DNA of 64,000 nucleotides, from positions 62,001-126,000 of the forward strand of contig JAHHHY010000008.1 in the NCBI GenBank assembly GCA_019359125.1, in the 5' to 3' direction. This DNA is from Pleurocapsa minor GSE-CHR-MK 17-07R (GTDB lineage: Bacteria > Chloroflexota > Anaerolineae > Aggregatilineales > Phototrophicaceae). Position 1 is the first letter of the stretch, and each line of letters starts with the position of its first letter. This document shows positions 17,336 to 25,489 of this stretch, piece after piece. Below the pieces are notes generated by a model that saw only the letters and a program-made list of their open reading frames with translations, had not been told where the DNA came from and did not search any database. Made by a program: the position numbers and the translations under genes.

Positions 17336-18534
17336 GCTTCGCACTGGGGCTGGTGGGCTGCGGCGGCATGGGCCGCAGGCATATTCGCGGGATTGAACGG
17401 CTGGCCAAGACCGGCACGCTGAATTTTGAGCTGGCGGCGGTGTGCGACGTGCTGCCCGCCAATTCGGGCATGGCGGCCGACATGGCTGAGGCCGCGACTG
17501 GCCTGCGTCCGGGGCAGTTTCATGATTTCGAGCACATGCTGAAGACTGTGAAGCTGGATGGCCTGATCATCACGACGACGCCGGAAATGCACACCGGCAT
17601 GGGCATGCTGGCGCTGGACGCTGGCCTGCACATCATGGTGGAAAAGCCGGTCACGCTGACGGTGGCCGAGGGCGTCAAGCTGGTGGCCGCCGCGCAGTCG
17701 GTCGGGAAACGGCTGGCCGTGGCCGAGAATTATCGGCGCGACCCGATCAACCGGCTGGCGCGCGCGCTCATCGACAAGGGCGCGATTGGCCGGCCGTATC
17801 TGGCCGTGCAGTCGTCGTCCAGCGCGGGCGAAAACGTGGTTATCACGCCGTGGCGACACCTGAAAAATCGCGGCGGTATCGTGGTCGATATGGGCGTGCA
17901 CTACACTGACATCCTCGAATACCTGCTGGGGCCGATGGACAGCGTGTTTGGGCTGAACACGGTCGTGGATGCACAGCGCCGCGATGCCAATGGCATCATG
18001 CACCCGGCCGATGCCGAAGACCTGTCGGTGGGTGTGGCGCAGTTCCGCAGCGGCGCGGTGGCCAACTGGCTGCTGAACATGGCCGGGCGCGGCGAGAACC
18101 ATTTCGCGCGCATGGTGTATGGCATCGGCGGCACGCTGGGCATCCCCGGCGACCGCACCGGCCAGCCGCTGCGCCTGACCATGCGCGAGGACGGCCAGGA
18201 TCGCCCCCTGACGAATGACGACCTGCTGGCGCTGGCCCCGGAGTATCATCTGGACCGCGTGACCGCCGCGCTGTTTGGCGGCGAACGCCTGACGCACTAT
18301 GAGCTGGAATGGGCCACCATCGACGCCAATCTGCTGGGCATCGAGCAGGCCGATTTTGTCGAGGCGGTCGTCAGCGGGCGTGAGCCGGAAGTGGATGGCG
18401 TGCAGGGGCTGCGCTCGCTGGCGCTGGTGTTCGCTTTCCTGGAATCCGGCCTGCTGGGGCGCATGGTGCATGTGGACGATATCCTCGCTGGCCGCCTGTC
18501 CGCCTACGAAGCCAGCATTGGAGCGACTCCATGA
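17332..18534 (+). CDS. Gfo/Idh/MocA-family oxidoreductase
   Basis: A 400-residue NAD(P)-dependent dehydrogenase acting on sugars or inositols. The Rossmann motif LGLVGCGGMGRRH opens the protein, the family EKP motif follows (MVEKPVTL), and the catalytic-domain signature appears as VDMGVHYTDILEYLLG. The reading frame stays open for 309 bases further upstream, but the ATG at 17332 is chosen. It overlaps the previous stop by ATGA, has AGGAGG just before it, and starts exactly at the expected Rossmann strand. Myo- or scyllo-inositol dehydrogenases belong here, which fits the IolE-like neighbour. Confidence 0.92.
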   Translation: MSFALGLVGCGGMGRRHIRGIERLAKTGTLNFELAAVCDVLPANSGMAADMAEAATGLRPGQFHDFEHMLKTVKLDGLIITTTPEMHTGMGMLALDAGLHIMVEKPVTLTVAEGVKLVAAAQSVGKRLAVAENYRRDPINRLARALIDKGAIGRPYLAVQSSSSAGENVVITPWRHLKNRGGIVVDMGVHYTDILEYLLGPMDSVFGLNTVVDAQRRDANGIMHPADAEDLSVGVAQFRSGAVANWLLNMAGRGENHFARMVYGIGGTLGIPGDRTGQPLRLTMREDGQDRPLTNDDLLALAPEYHLDRVTAALFGGERLTHYELEWATIDANLLGIEQADFVEAVVSGREPEVDGVQGLRSLALVFAFLESGLLGRMVHVDDILAGRLSAYEASIGATP

Positions 18535-19481
18535 ACGACTGGTCAGCCACGCTCGATTTTGGCGTGGTGCATCCGCTGATTTACCTGGAATGTCGCGGCG
18601 GCGAGGGGCCGGTGGTGGAGACGCTGCGGCGCATCGTTGGCGATTCGGACTTTGGCGCGGTGGAGATCGCGCCCGTGAAAAATCCGCAGGTGCGCGCACA
18701 GGCGCAGGCGCTGCTGCGTTCGTCCCAGCTTCAGGTGGTTTACCTGCCTATCCTGCCCATCCTGCTGGAGAAGCTGGAGCTGGGCAGCGCAGACGAGTCG
18801 GCGCGCAAGGTGGCAGTCGACCGCGTGAAGGCGCTGATCGACGAGGCTATCGATTTTGACAGCACGCTGGCGATGGTGCAGGGGCCGCTGGACCCCGGCG
18901 AAGCCGAGCGCGAGGCGACGACGGCGCGCCTGATTGAAGACCTGCAAACGCTGTGCGATTATGCCGAGGCGCAGTCCACATCACGCCTGCTGCACCTGAC
19001 GCTGGAGAATTTTGACCGCACGGTCGAGAAAAAGCGTCTGGTAGGCCCCACCCGCGAGACGGTCGCGCTGGCCGATGCCGTGGGCCGCGCCAACTTCGGC
19101 CTGACGATTGACCTCAGCCATTTGCCGCTGCTGGGCGAGAGCGCGGCCGAGGCGTTGTCGCTGGCCGCGCCGCATCTGCTGCACGCGCACATCGGCAACT
19201 GCGTCATCGATCATCCCGAATCGCCGCTGTATGGCGACTTTCACCCGCGTTTTGGCCATCCGCTGGGCCGCAATGACCTGCCCGAAGTGGTCGAATTCCT
19301 GAGCGAGTTATTCATCGTTGATTATTTTGCGCGGGCGCGGGCGCGGCTGGGGGGCACGCCAATCGTCTCGATGGAGCTGCGCACCATCCCCGGCGAAGAA
19401 GAATCCGAGGCCATTCTGGCCAATGGCAAGCGCACATTTATCCGGGCCTGGTCCCATGTCACGCAGGAGCGACCCTCATGA
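18531..19481 (+). CDS. xylose isomerase-like TIM-barrel protein 3
   Basis: A 316-residue member of the isomerase/epimerase barrel superfamily, more divergent than the other two in the operon. Possible metal ligands are the Glu in LHLTLENFD, the Asp in LTIDLSHLPLL, the His in LLHAHIGNCV and the Glu in VSMELRTIPGEE. It is overlapped by ATGA at both ends, placing it inside a tightly coupled block. The role is unknown; it could handle the ring-opened or keto acid product made by the dehydrogenases beside it. Confidence 0.8.
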   Translation: MNDWSATLDFGVVHPLIYLECRGGEGPVVETLRRIVGDSDFGAVEIAPVKNPQVRAQAQALLRSSQLQVVYLPILPILLEKLELGSADESARKVAVDRVKALIDEAIDFDSTLAMVQGPLDPGEAEREATTARLIEDLQTLCDYAEAQSTSRLLHLTLENFDRTVEKKRLVGPTRETVALADAVGRANFGLTIDLSHLPLLGESAAEALSLAAPHLLHAHIGNCVIDHPESPLYGDFHPRFGHPLGRNDLPEVVEFLSELFIVDYFARARARLGGTPIVSMELRTIPGEEESEAILANGKRTFIRAWSHVTQERPS

Positions 19482-20548
19482 TCAAGATCGTCAACTGGGA
19501 CTCAGTGGGCAATATTATGTGGGGTGTGCGCATGGAAAAGCACATGGGGCCGGACTGGCGCAGCAAGCTGCTGCCCGACGACCCGGCGGCCATCGCCCAT
19601 GCGCCCACGTTTGAAGAATTATTCGCCGGTTATGACGTTGAGCTGGTGGAATGCAGCTCGCTGGCGGATGTGGAAGCGCACATCGCTGACGCCGATTTCC
19701 TGAATATCCACAAGGTGATCGTGCCCGACGAGGTGCTGCTGAAGGGCAAGCGCCTGCGTCTGGTGCAGCATCTGGGCCAGGACTATCGCGGCATCCCGCT
19801 GGCAGCCGTGGAGGCGCTGGGCATCCCGGCGACGGCCACGCCGCTCATCAACTACATCACGGTGGCCGAGCACAACTGGGCGCTCATCATGAATCACGTC
19901 AAGCGCATGCCCCAGCATCGCGCCTATATGGAGCGCCGTGGCTACGTGAACGAGGGCTGGGGCGCGCCGCCCAGCCTGAAGATCGGCATCCTTGCCGACC
20001 TGACGCTGGGGCTGTGCGGCTTTGGCGAGATTGCCCGGCCGATGGCGCGTTATGCGCAGGCCTTTGGCATGAAGGCGCTCTACTGGGATCGCCAGCGTTT
20101 CCCGAAGCTGGAAGCCCAGTACGGCATCGAATACTGCGCGTTTGACGAGTTGTTCAGCCGCAGCGATATCCTCAGTGTGCAGCTGCCGTTGTTCCCTGAG
20201 ACGCACGGCATCGTCGGAGCGCGTGAAATCGGTCTGATGAAGCCAAACGCGCTGTTCGTCAGCACCGCCCGTGGCAAGCTGATGGACCAGCAGGCGCTGA
20301 CAGCCGCCCTGCGCGAACACCGCATCGGCGGGGCCGGGCTGGATGTCTTCTTCGAGGAGCCGCTGCCGGTCGATGACCCGATCCACGCGCTGCACGAAGA
20401 CCTGAGCTACAACGTGACGATCACGCCGCATTCCGCGTGGCAGGGGCCGTGGACATGGGTGCGCGATTCGCTGGGCATCTGGAATAATGTGCTGCACACC
20501 CTGCGCGGGGAGCCGCTGGAGTATCGCGTAGACGAGGGAGCCTGGTGA
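19478..20548 (+). CDS. D-isomer specific 2-hydroxyacid dehydrogenase
   Basis: A 356-residue NAD-dependent dehydrogenase. The nucleotide-binding motif appears as GLCGFGEIARPMARYA. The catalytic triad is represented by Arg in STARGKLMD, Glu in GLDVFFEEPLPVDDP, and His in ITPHSAW. Such enzymes interconvert 2-keto and D-2-hydroxy acids, for example glyoxylate, hydroxypyruvate or tartronate semialdehyde derived from sugars. It is coupled upstream by ATGA, and its TGA overlaps the ATG of the next gene by one base. Confidence 0.92.
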   Translation: MIKIVNWDSVGNIMWGVRMEKHMGPDWRSKLLPDDPAAIAHAPTFEELFAGYDVELVECSSLADVEAHIADADFLNIHKVIVPDEVLLKGKRLRLVQHLGQDYRGIPLAAVEALGIPATATPLINYITVAEHNWALIMNHVKRMPQHRAYMERRGYVNEGWGAPPSLKIGILADLTLGLCGFGEIARPMARYAQAFGMKALYWDRQRFPKLEAQYGIEYCAFDELFSRSDILSVQLPLFPETHGIVGAREIGLMKPNALFVSTARGKLMDQQALTAALREHRIGGAGLDVFFEEPLPVDDPIHALHEDLSYNVTITPHSAWQGPWTWVRDSLGIWNNVLHTLRGEPLEYRVDEGAW

Positions 20549-21600
20549 TGACCAACATGTATCCCACGCGCTTTGGCTACTGCGTGCCGATTTTTGCCTG
20601 GCCGGGCAGCGGACTGTTTCGCACGCCCGGCTTCGCCGCGCTGGAGCCGTCGCAGGCGCTGACGACCGCGTGGCTGGCCGACGCCCTCGGTTATGATTCG
20701 ATCTGGGTGGCCGACCACCTGATGCTGGGCCACGAACAGTCCATCCTCGAAGGCTGGACGACGCTGGCGGCTATCGCCGGCAGCACCAGCCGCGCCCGGC
20801 TGGGCATCATTCATCAGGGGCATTATTTCCGCCATCCGGCCGTCGCCGCCAAGATGATCGCCACGCTCGACCAGCTTTCCGGCGGGCGCTTCATCTACTT
20901 CGCCGACACCGGCACCCGCCTGTCAGAGCATCGCGCTTACGGGCTGCATTATCCGGAAGACGTGCGTCCGCGCATGGATGATTTCCTGGAAGGGCTGGAC
21001 CTGACGCTGAAGCTGTGGGCCAGCAGCGAATCCGCTCCGCTGACGTTTGAGGGAAAGTTTTATCATGTGCACGAGGCGGTTTGCGCGCCGCCGCCGGTAC
21101 AGCTTCCGCACCCGCCGATCTGGTTTGGCGAGGCGCACCCGATCACGCTGGACGCCTGCGCCCGGCTGGGGCAGGGCTGGAACAGCGTGCCGGTCGGGCT
21201 GGAGACGATGAAGACGCGCCTGTCTGCCCTGCGCGAGGCCTGCGCGAATGTGGGCCGCGACTTCAGCACGCTGGAAATCAGCTACGAGACGCAAATCCTG
21301 ATGGCGCCCACGCGGGATGGCGTGCGTGAGCAACTGCGCATGATGCTGGCGCTGACACCCGACGGCGCGCCAACGCTCAATGACGCGGGCGTGGATGACT
21401 TCATCGCCGGGCGTACCGCTGCCTACCCGTCGTATCTGACCGATGCGTGGCTGGTGGGCACGCCCGATGAGGTGGCCGGGCAGATTGAGACATATCGTGC
21501 GCTGGGCGTCAGTCACTTTATGTTGTGGTTCATGGATGCGCCGCGGGCCGAGGGGATGACGCTGTTTATGGAGCAGGTGGCGCCGCGGTTCAGGGGATGA
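20548..21600 (+). CDS. LLM-class flavin/F420-dependent oxidoreductase
   Basis: A 350-residue bacterial-luciferase-fold TIM barrel. Recognisable pieces are ALGYDSIWVADHLMLG, a nonprolyl-cis-type stretch LGIIHQGHYFRHPAVAAKMIATLDQLSGGRF, and PPIWFGEAHPITLDACARLGQGWN. This superfamily uses FMNH2 or F420, so either a monooxygenase or an F420-dependent dehydrogenase is possible; no flavin reductase gene is adjacent. I prefer ATG 20548 (TGATG overlap) to the GTG three bases earlier. Its presence in a sugar operon is unusual and may mark the distinctive step of the pathway. Confidence 0.88.
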   Translation: MTNMYPTRFGYCVPIFAWPGSGLFRTPGFAALEPSQALTTAWLADALGYDSIWVADHLMLGHEQSILEGWTTLAAIAGSTSRARLGIIHQGHYFRHPAVAAKMIATLDQLSGGRFIYFADTGTRLSEHRAYGLHYPEDVRPRMDDFLEGLDLTLKLWASSESAPLTFEGKFYHVHEAVCAPPPVQLPHPPIWFGEAHPITLDACARLGQGWNSVPVGLETMKTRLSALREACANVGRDFSTLEISYETQILMAPTRDGVREQLRMMLALTPDGAPTLNDAGVDDFIAGRTAAYPSYLTDAWLVGTPDEVAGQIETYRALGVSHFMLWFMDAPRAEGMTLFMEQVAPRFRG

Positions 21601-21636
21601 GGACGGGCAGGCTTAGCGTGCTGCGAGAGGAATTCG

Positions 21637-22428
21637 ATGATCACAGGTAACGATATTGCCCAGCTTTTCAGGCTGGATGGCAAGGTGGCGCTGGTGCCCG
21701 GCGGATACGGCGGCATTGGTGAGGCGGTATGCAGCGGGCTGGCGGCCGCCGGCGCAAGTGTGATCGTGGCCGGGCATAATGCCGCCCGCTGCGAGGCGCT
21801 GGCCGAAACGCTGCGTTCGGAAGGCGCGGGGGCTGTCGCCGCCCCTTTTGACGCGCACAGCGTGGCTTCAATTCAGCCGATGGTCGATCAGGCGGCCGGT
21901 CATTTTGGCCGGCTGGATATCCTGGTCAACTGCGTCGGGCTGAACCGCGAAGAAAAATTACTCGATATTACGGAAGAAAATTTTGATACCGTTTATTCTG
22001 CCAATCTGAAATCGGCATTGTTTCTTTCGCAGGCCGCTGCCCGCCATATGATTCCGCAGGGGACCGGCGGCAAGCACGTGCATCTGGGCTCGGTGCGGAC
22101 GCTGCTGGGGCTGCGCGGCCGCGGCTATGCGGCCTACTGCGCGGCCAAAGGCGGGCTGGGCACGATGGCCAAACAGCTTGCGGCAGAGCTGGCCCCACAC
22201 AATATCAACGTGAATGTGGTCGCGCCGACGTTTGTGCGCACCGAGCAGGTCGCGGCGATGCTGGCCGATCCGGTATTTTACGAGTCGCTGACGGCGCGCA
22301 TCCCGCTGGGGCGGGTGGCCGAGCCGGAAGAAGTCATGCATGCGATCCTGTTTTTCGTCTCGCGTGCATCAGACTTTATCACCGGGCAGGTGCTGTATCT
22401 GGACGGCGGCATCACCGCCACGCAGTAG
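21637..22428 (+). CDS. SDR-family oxidoreductase 2 (altered cofactor motif)
   Basis: A 263-residue short-chain dehydrogenase and the last gene of the operon. The fold markers are clear: VNCVGLN, the Ser of LGSVRTL, the YxxxK pair in AYCAAKGG, and the C-terminal LYLDGGITATQ. The usual TGxxxGIG cofactor motif reads PGGYGGIG, with Pro replacing the conserved Thr, so cofactor binding may be altered though the glycines remain. The family includes gluconate 5-dehydrogenase-like enzymes. A 17-bp hairpin follows the stop. Confidence 0.88.
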   Translation: MITGNDIAQLFRLDGKVALVPGGYGGIGEAVCSGLAAAGASVIVAGHNAARCEALAETLRSEGAGAVAAPFDAHSVASIQPMVDQAAGHFGRLDILVNCVGLNREEKLLDITEENFDTVYSANLKSALFLSQAAARHMIPQGTGGKHVHLGSVRTLLGLRGRGYAAYCAAKGGLGTMAKQLAAELAPHNINVNVVAPTFVRTEQVAAMLADPVFYESLTARIPLGRVAEPEEVMHAILFFVSRASDFITGQVLYLDGGITATQ

Positions 22429-22431
22429 GAA

Positions 22432-22469
22432 TTTCATCGCCTGGGGCTCAAAAGCCCCAGGCGATGAAA
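22432..22469. terminator. 17-bp perfect hairpin between convergent operons
   Basis: Arms 22432-22448 and 22453-22469 are perfectly complementary over 17 bases around a CAAA loop. The TTTC/GAAA ends give short U-runs at the base on either strand, but no long separate U-tail. It lies between two convergent transcription units (stops at 22428 and 22547) and most likely terminates both. Confidence 0.75.
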
Positions 22470-22546
22470 AGCCCAGGTCCATGAAGGGATTGAAAAGCCT
22501 GAATTGGTCTGCATTGGGGCAAGTGCCAGCCCATCCCGCATCCGCG

Positions 22547-23083
22547 TTACTGCGCGAATTCAGGGGCGGGTTCTCCACCCACGGCTGCAAGCATCTGATT
22601 AAGCGTCTGGCCGATGGGCACCAGGCACGAGTCGGCCGGGCTGTCGAGCGACTGCCACTGCTGGCGGGTGAAGGTAGACATGCCCAGCACCAGCCGCATG
22701 ACCGATTCAGACCCCATCGCCATCAGCACATCCAGCGGAATCAGCTCCGGGCTGCGCAACCAGGCGATATGCAGCGCCATCTGCGTGCGCCGGTCGGCGT
22801 TATAGTCCGCGCAGGCATTCACCAGCCGTTCTACGTCGTCAAGCTGCCCATACAGGCCGTCACCACTGCCCAGCTCCGCCGAGATGCGCGTGAGCTGGGC
22901 GGCGGCGTTGGCGGGCAGGCCGGTCGATGCGGGCTGCACGGGCGACAGGTCGTCTGGCGCGGGCTGCGGCTCCAGTACGATCAGCTGATACACCACCAGC
23001 CCGCACACGAACAGGAAAATCGCCAGGCTGAAGAAAAATAGCCGCTTGTCGGCATTTTTAGTTTGTGTGGGTGCCTTGCTCAT
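22547..23083 (-). CDS. membrane-anchored protein of unknown function
   Basis: A 178-residue protein I cannot assign. A basic N-terminus is followed by one transmembrane helix (RLFFFSLAIFLFVCGLVVYQLIV, about 15-36). Then come a Pro-rich linker and a helical extracytoplasmic domain with two cysteines, in NACADYN and DSCLVP, that could form a disulfide. The start overlaps the stop of the cytochrome gene upstream by ATGA, so the two are translated together and may work together outside the membrane. Confidence 0.7.
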   Translation of the reverse strand: MSKAPTQTKNADKRLFFFSLAIFLFVCGLVVYQLIVLEPQPAPDDLSPVQPASTGLPANAAAQLTRISAELGSGDGLYGQLDDVERLVNACADYNADRRTQMALHIAWLRSPELIPLDVLMAMGSESVMRLVLGMSTFTRQQWQSLDSPADSCLVPIGQTLNQMLAAVGGEPAPEFAQ

Positions 23084-23526
23084 TCAGGGTCTCGCAGCGA
23101 GAGCAGATACTGGTACAGGTTGCGCCCGCCGCTGTCGCTCAGCCGGTTGGTGGCAAACTGATGGTCCGGGCCCAGTTCGCCGCCCGAACGCATGAAGGCG
23201 ATGAATTCCGTCTCTGTCAGCGTCGAGGCCGACAGCGGCGGCAGCCCGGAATCGGCCGCATCATGGCATTCAGCGCAGCCCAGCGCGGTATAGCGGCCCA
23301 GGCCGCGTTCCACCGCCACGGGGTCGAGGCCGACCTGTGCTTCAGCGGTGTTTTCAGCCGCGGCGACTGTGGCCACCGAGGGCGGCGCTGTCGGCGGCAC
23401 ATATTCGTAGGTGGGAATGCGCGTGCTGGTGGGGACCTGAACGCTTTCGGCAGCGCCCCCGCAGGCGGCGGTCAGCGTCACGAGCAGGGCCGTCAGAAAG
23501 CCAATGCGAAATCTGGTGGGCATCAT
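23080..23526 (-). CDS. c-type cytochrome lipoprotein
   Basis: A 148-residue protein with a lipoprotein signal (lipobox LTAAC, Cys at 22), a Pro/Thr/Ser-rich spacer to about residue 55, and a single haem-attachment site CAECH at 84-88. M112 is a possible distal ligand. It would be anchored outside the cytoplasmic membrane. Oddly, it is overlapped by ATGA with an OppC-type permease upstream and with an unknown membrane protein downstream, although no respiratory complex is near. Operon capture by the transporter or an unrecognised redox function are both possible. Confidence 0.87.
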   Translation of the reverse strand: MMPTRFRIGFLTALLVTLTAACGGAAESVQVPTSTRIPTYEYVPPTAPPSVATVAAAENTAEAQVGLDPVAVERGLGRYTALGCAECHDAADSGLPPLSASTLTETEFIAFMRSGGELGPDHQFATNRLSDSGGRNLYQYLLSLRDPE

Positions 23527-24455
23527 GTTTTCCCGGTTGTACGTGAACGGGTAGGGTCAAGCGCCTCCTGCAGCCCATCGCCCACGAAGGAGAACGCGAG
23601 CATCGTCAGCGCGACGAGAAGCGTGGGGAACAGCGCGATATGATAGTATACCCGAATAGAAGTACCGATGCCGCTGCCCAGCATCTTGCCCCAGCTCGGC
23701 GTCGGCTCGGTGATGCCAATGCCGAGGAAGCTCAGGCCGGCCTCAGAGAAAATGGCCAGCGGCACGCTGAACGAAAACAGCACCATCAGCGGGGATAACG
23801 CGCCGGGCAGGATGTGATGCAGGATGATGCGCCCGTGCCCTGCACCCAATGCGCGTGCTGAGGTGACCGACTCGCGTTCTTTCAGCGACAGCACTTGTGC
23901 GCGCGTGAGGCGCGTCGATTCAATCCAGCTCGTGACCGACAGCACGATAATCACGTTGTTGACGCCGGTGCCCAGCACGCTGAGCAGAAACAGCGCGAAC
24001 AGCAGCGGCGGAATGGCCGTTGCCACTTCGACGATGCGCTGAATCACGAAGTCCACGCGCCCGCCCACATAGCCGGAGACCGCGCCCAGCGGGACGCCAA
24101 TCAGAAACGAGATAATCGGCACGGTCAGGCCGACCTGAAGCGAGGTGCGGGCGCCGAAAATCAGGCGCGACAGGTAATCGCGGCTGGAGCCATCCAGCCC
24201 GAGGATATGGTCCGGGTTGACGAACGGCAGCAGGTTGGCGCGCAGCGTCAGGAAGGCGCGGCTGTAGGAATACGGCGCCAGGATGTCAGCCAGCAGCGCC
24301 ACCAGCCCCAGCAGCATCAGAAAGACAAATCCGGCCATCGCCAGCTTATTGCGCCGGAATCGTCGGATCGCCTGCAGGGTGCCAGAGCGCCGTTCGACTT
24401 TGGCGGCTCTCAGGGTCGCGATGGGCGCGGCTTTTGCGCTGGTGTGCTGGCTCAC
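23523..24455 (-). CDS. ABC transporter permease, DppC/OppC type
   Basis: A 310-residue inner-membrane permease with a cytoplasmic N-terminal tail. It then has FRRNKLAMAGFVFLMLLGLVALLADILAPYSY (the OppC N-terminal pattern), an extracytoplasmic loop with HILGLDGSSRDYLSRLIFGARTSL, and an EAA-type loop TSARALGAGHGRIILHHILPG. The end, LAFSFVGDGLQEALDPTRSRT, is typical. It is coupled by ATGA to the OppB-type gene upstream and to the cytochrome gene downstream. No OppD/OppF ATPases are in the window. Confidence 0.94.
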   Translation of the reverse strand: MSQHTSAKAAPIATLRAAKVERRSGTLQAIRRFRRNKLAMAGFVFLMLLGLVALLADILAPYSYSRAFLTLRANLLPFVNPDHILGLDGSSRDYLSRLIFGARTSLQVGLTVPIISFLIGVPLGAVSGYVGGRVDFVIQRIVEVATAIPPLLFALFLLSVLGTGVNNVIIVLSVTSWIESTRLTRAQVLSLKERESVTSARALGAGHGRIILHHILPGALSPLMVLFSFSVPLAIFSEAGLSFLGIGITEPTPSWGKMLGSGIGTSIRVYYHIALFPTLLVALTMLAFSFVGDGLQEALDPTRSRTTGKT

Positions 24456-25429
24456 GCTTTTGCGCCCTGGTTGTCAAAGACGCGCACACGCGGGTCGATC
24501 ACGGTATACAGGATGTCGGTAATCAGGTAGGTCAGCCCCCAGAAAAAGGCGATCAGCAGCACCAGGCCCATAATCATCGGATAGTCGCGGTTGAAGATAC
24601 TGGTCACGAAAAACTTGCCCAGCCCCGGAATGCCGTACACGACTTCGATGAACAGCGAGCCGGTCAGCAGGTTGGGGATCAGCGGCAGCAGGATGGTAAT
24701 CATCGGGATCATCGCGTTGGGCAGCACATGCCGGAACATGATGATGCGTGCGGGCAGGCCTTTGGCCTGTGCTGTGCGCACATAGTCGGCATTCAGGGCG
24801 TCGGCCACGCTGGCACGGGTGTAGCGGGCGACCAGCGCCATCGGTGCCAGCGCGTAGGTGATGACGGGCAGGAAATAGTCCCACGAGAGCAGCGCCGGGC
24901 CGCCTTCCCATAACGGGCCGATGATCCATTTGTTCGGCTCGCCCCAGCCATTCTGGAAGCCCACGAGGAATAATAAGAACGTGGCGATAATGAAATTGGG
25001 CACAGCGATGCCCAGGGTGGCCGTGAAGGTCACCGCGTTATCGACCCAGCTGTTCAGCCGGTAGGCCGCGACGATGCCCAGCACCAGCCCCAGGCTGAAT
25101 GAGACAGCGATCGTGTAGATGCCTACATGCAGGGTGACCGGCCACGTCTGGCGGATGACATCGGTGACCGGCGGATTGCCGGCGACGGCAAATGAGAAGC
25201 CGAAATCCAGCTGAACCGCGCTGGTGAGGAAATTGAAATAGCGCTCCGTCAGCGGCCGGTCCAGGCCATATTTGCGTTCCAGATTCGCCAGCGCATCAGG
25301 GGAATAGCCCCGTTCGCCCAGGCTGAAGGGGCCGCCGGGCACCACATTCATCAGCACAAACACAATGACGGAGACCGCCAGCAGGACGAACATCAGCCCT
25401 GTCAGGCGTCTGAGGATGAAAGCAACCAT
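24452..25429 (-). CDS. ABC transporter permease, DppB/OppB type
   Basis: A 325-residue permease with the standard start ILRRLTGLMFVLLAVSVIVFVLMNVVPGGPF and the GLDRPLTERYFNFL segment. The EAA loop is YVRTAQAKGLPARIIMFRHVLPNAMIPMIT, and the C-terminus is LITDILYTVIDPRVRV. It sits 60 bases downstream of its binding protein gene. With OppC it would move peptides, or in some branches sugars or nickel complexes. Confidence 0.94.
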   Translation of the reverse strand: MVAFILRRLTGLMFVLLAVSVIVFVLMNVVPGGPFSLGERGYSPDALANLERKYGLDRPLTERYFNFLTSAVQLDFGFSFAVAGNPPVTDVIRQTWPVTLHVGIYTIAVSFSLGLVLGIVAAYRLNSWVDNAVTFTATLGIAVPNFIIATFLLFLVGFQNGWGEPNKWIIGPLWEGGPALLSWDYFLPVITYALAPMALVARYTRASVADALNADYVRTAQAKGLPARIIMFRHVLPNAMIPMITILLPLIPNLLTGSLFIEVVYGIPGLGKFFVTSIFNRDYPMIMGLVLLIAFFWGLTYLITDILYTVIDPRVRVFDNQGAKA

Positions 25430-25489
25430 GAAACCATGTCTCCAAAGTGAAAGGCGGGGGGATTATGCATCCCCCCGCCCCACGGTGAT

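Noticed and set aside
20548-21600. Assignment of the operon to sulfoquinovose monooxygenase catabolism
   Set aside because: The LLM enzyme and ABC uptake are compatible, but no flavin reductase or sulfoquinovosidase is present and the sequence cannot separate monooxygenase from F420 enzymes.
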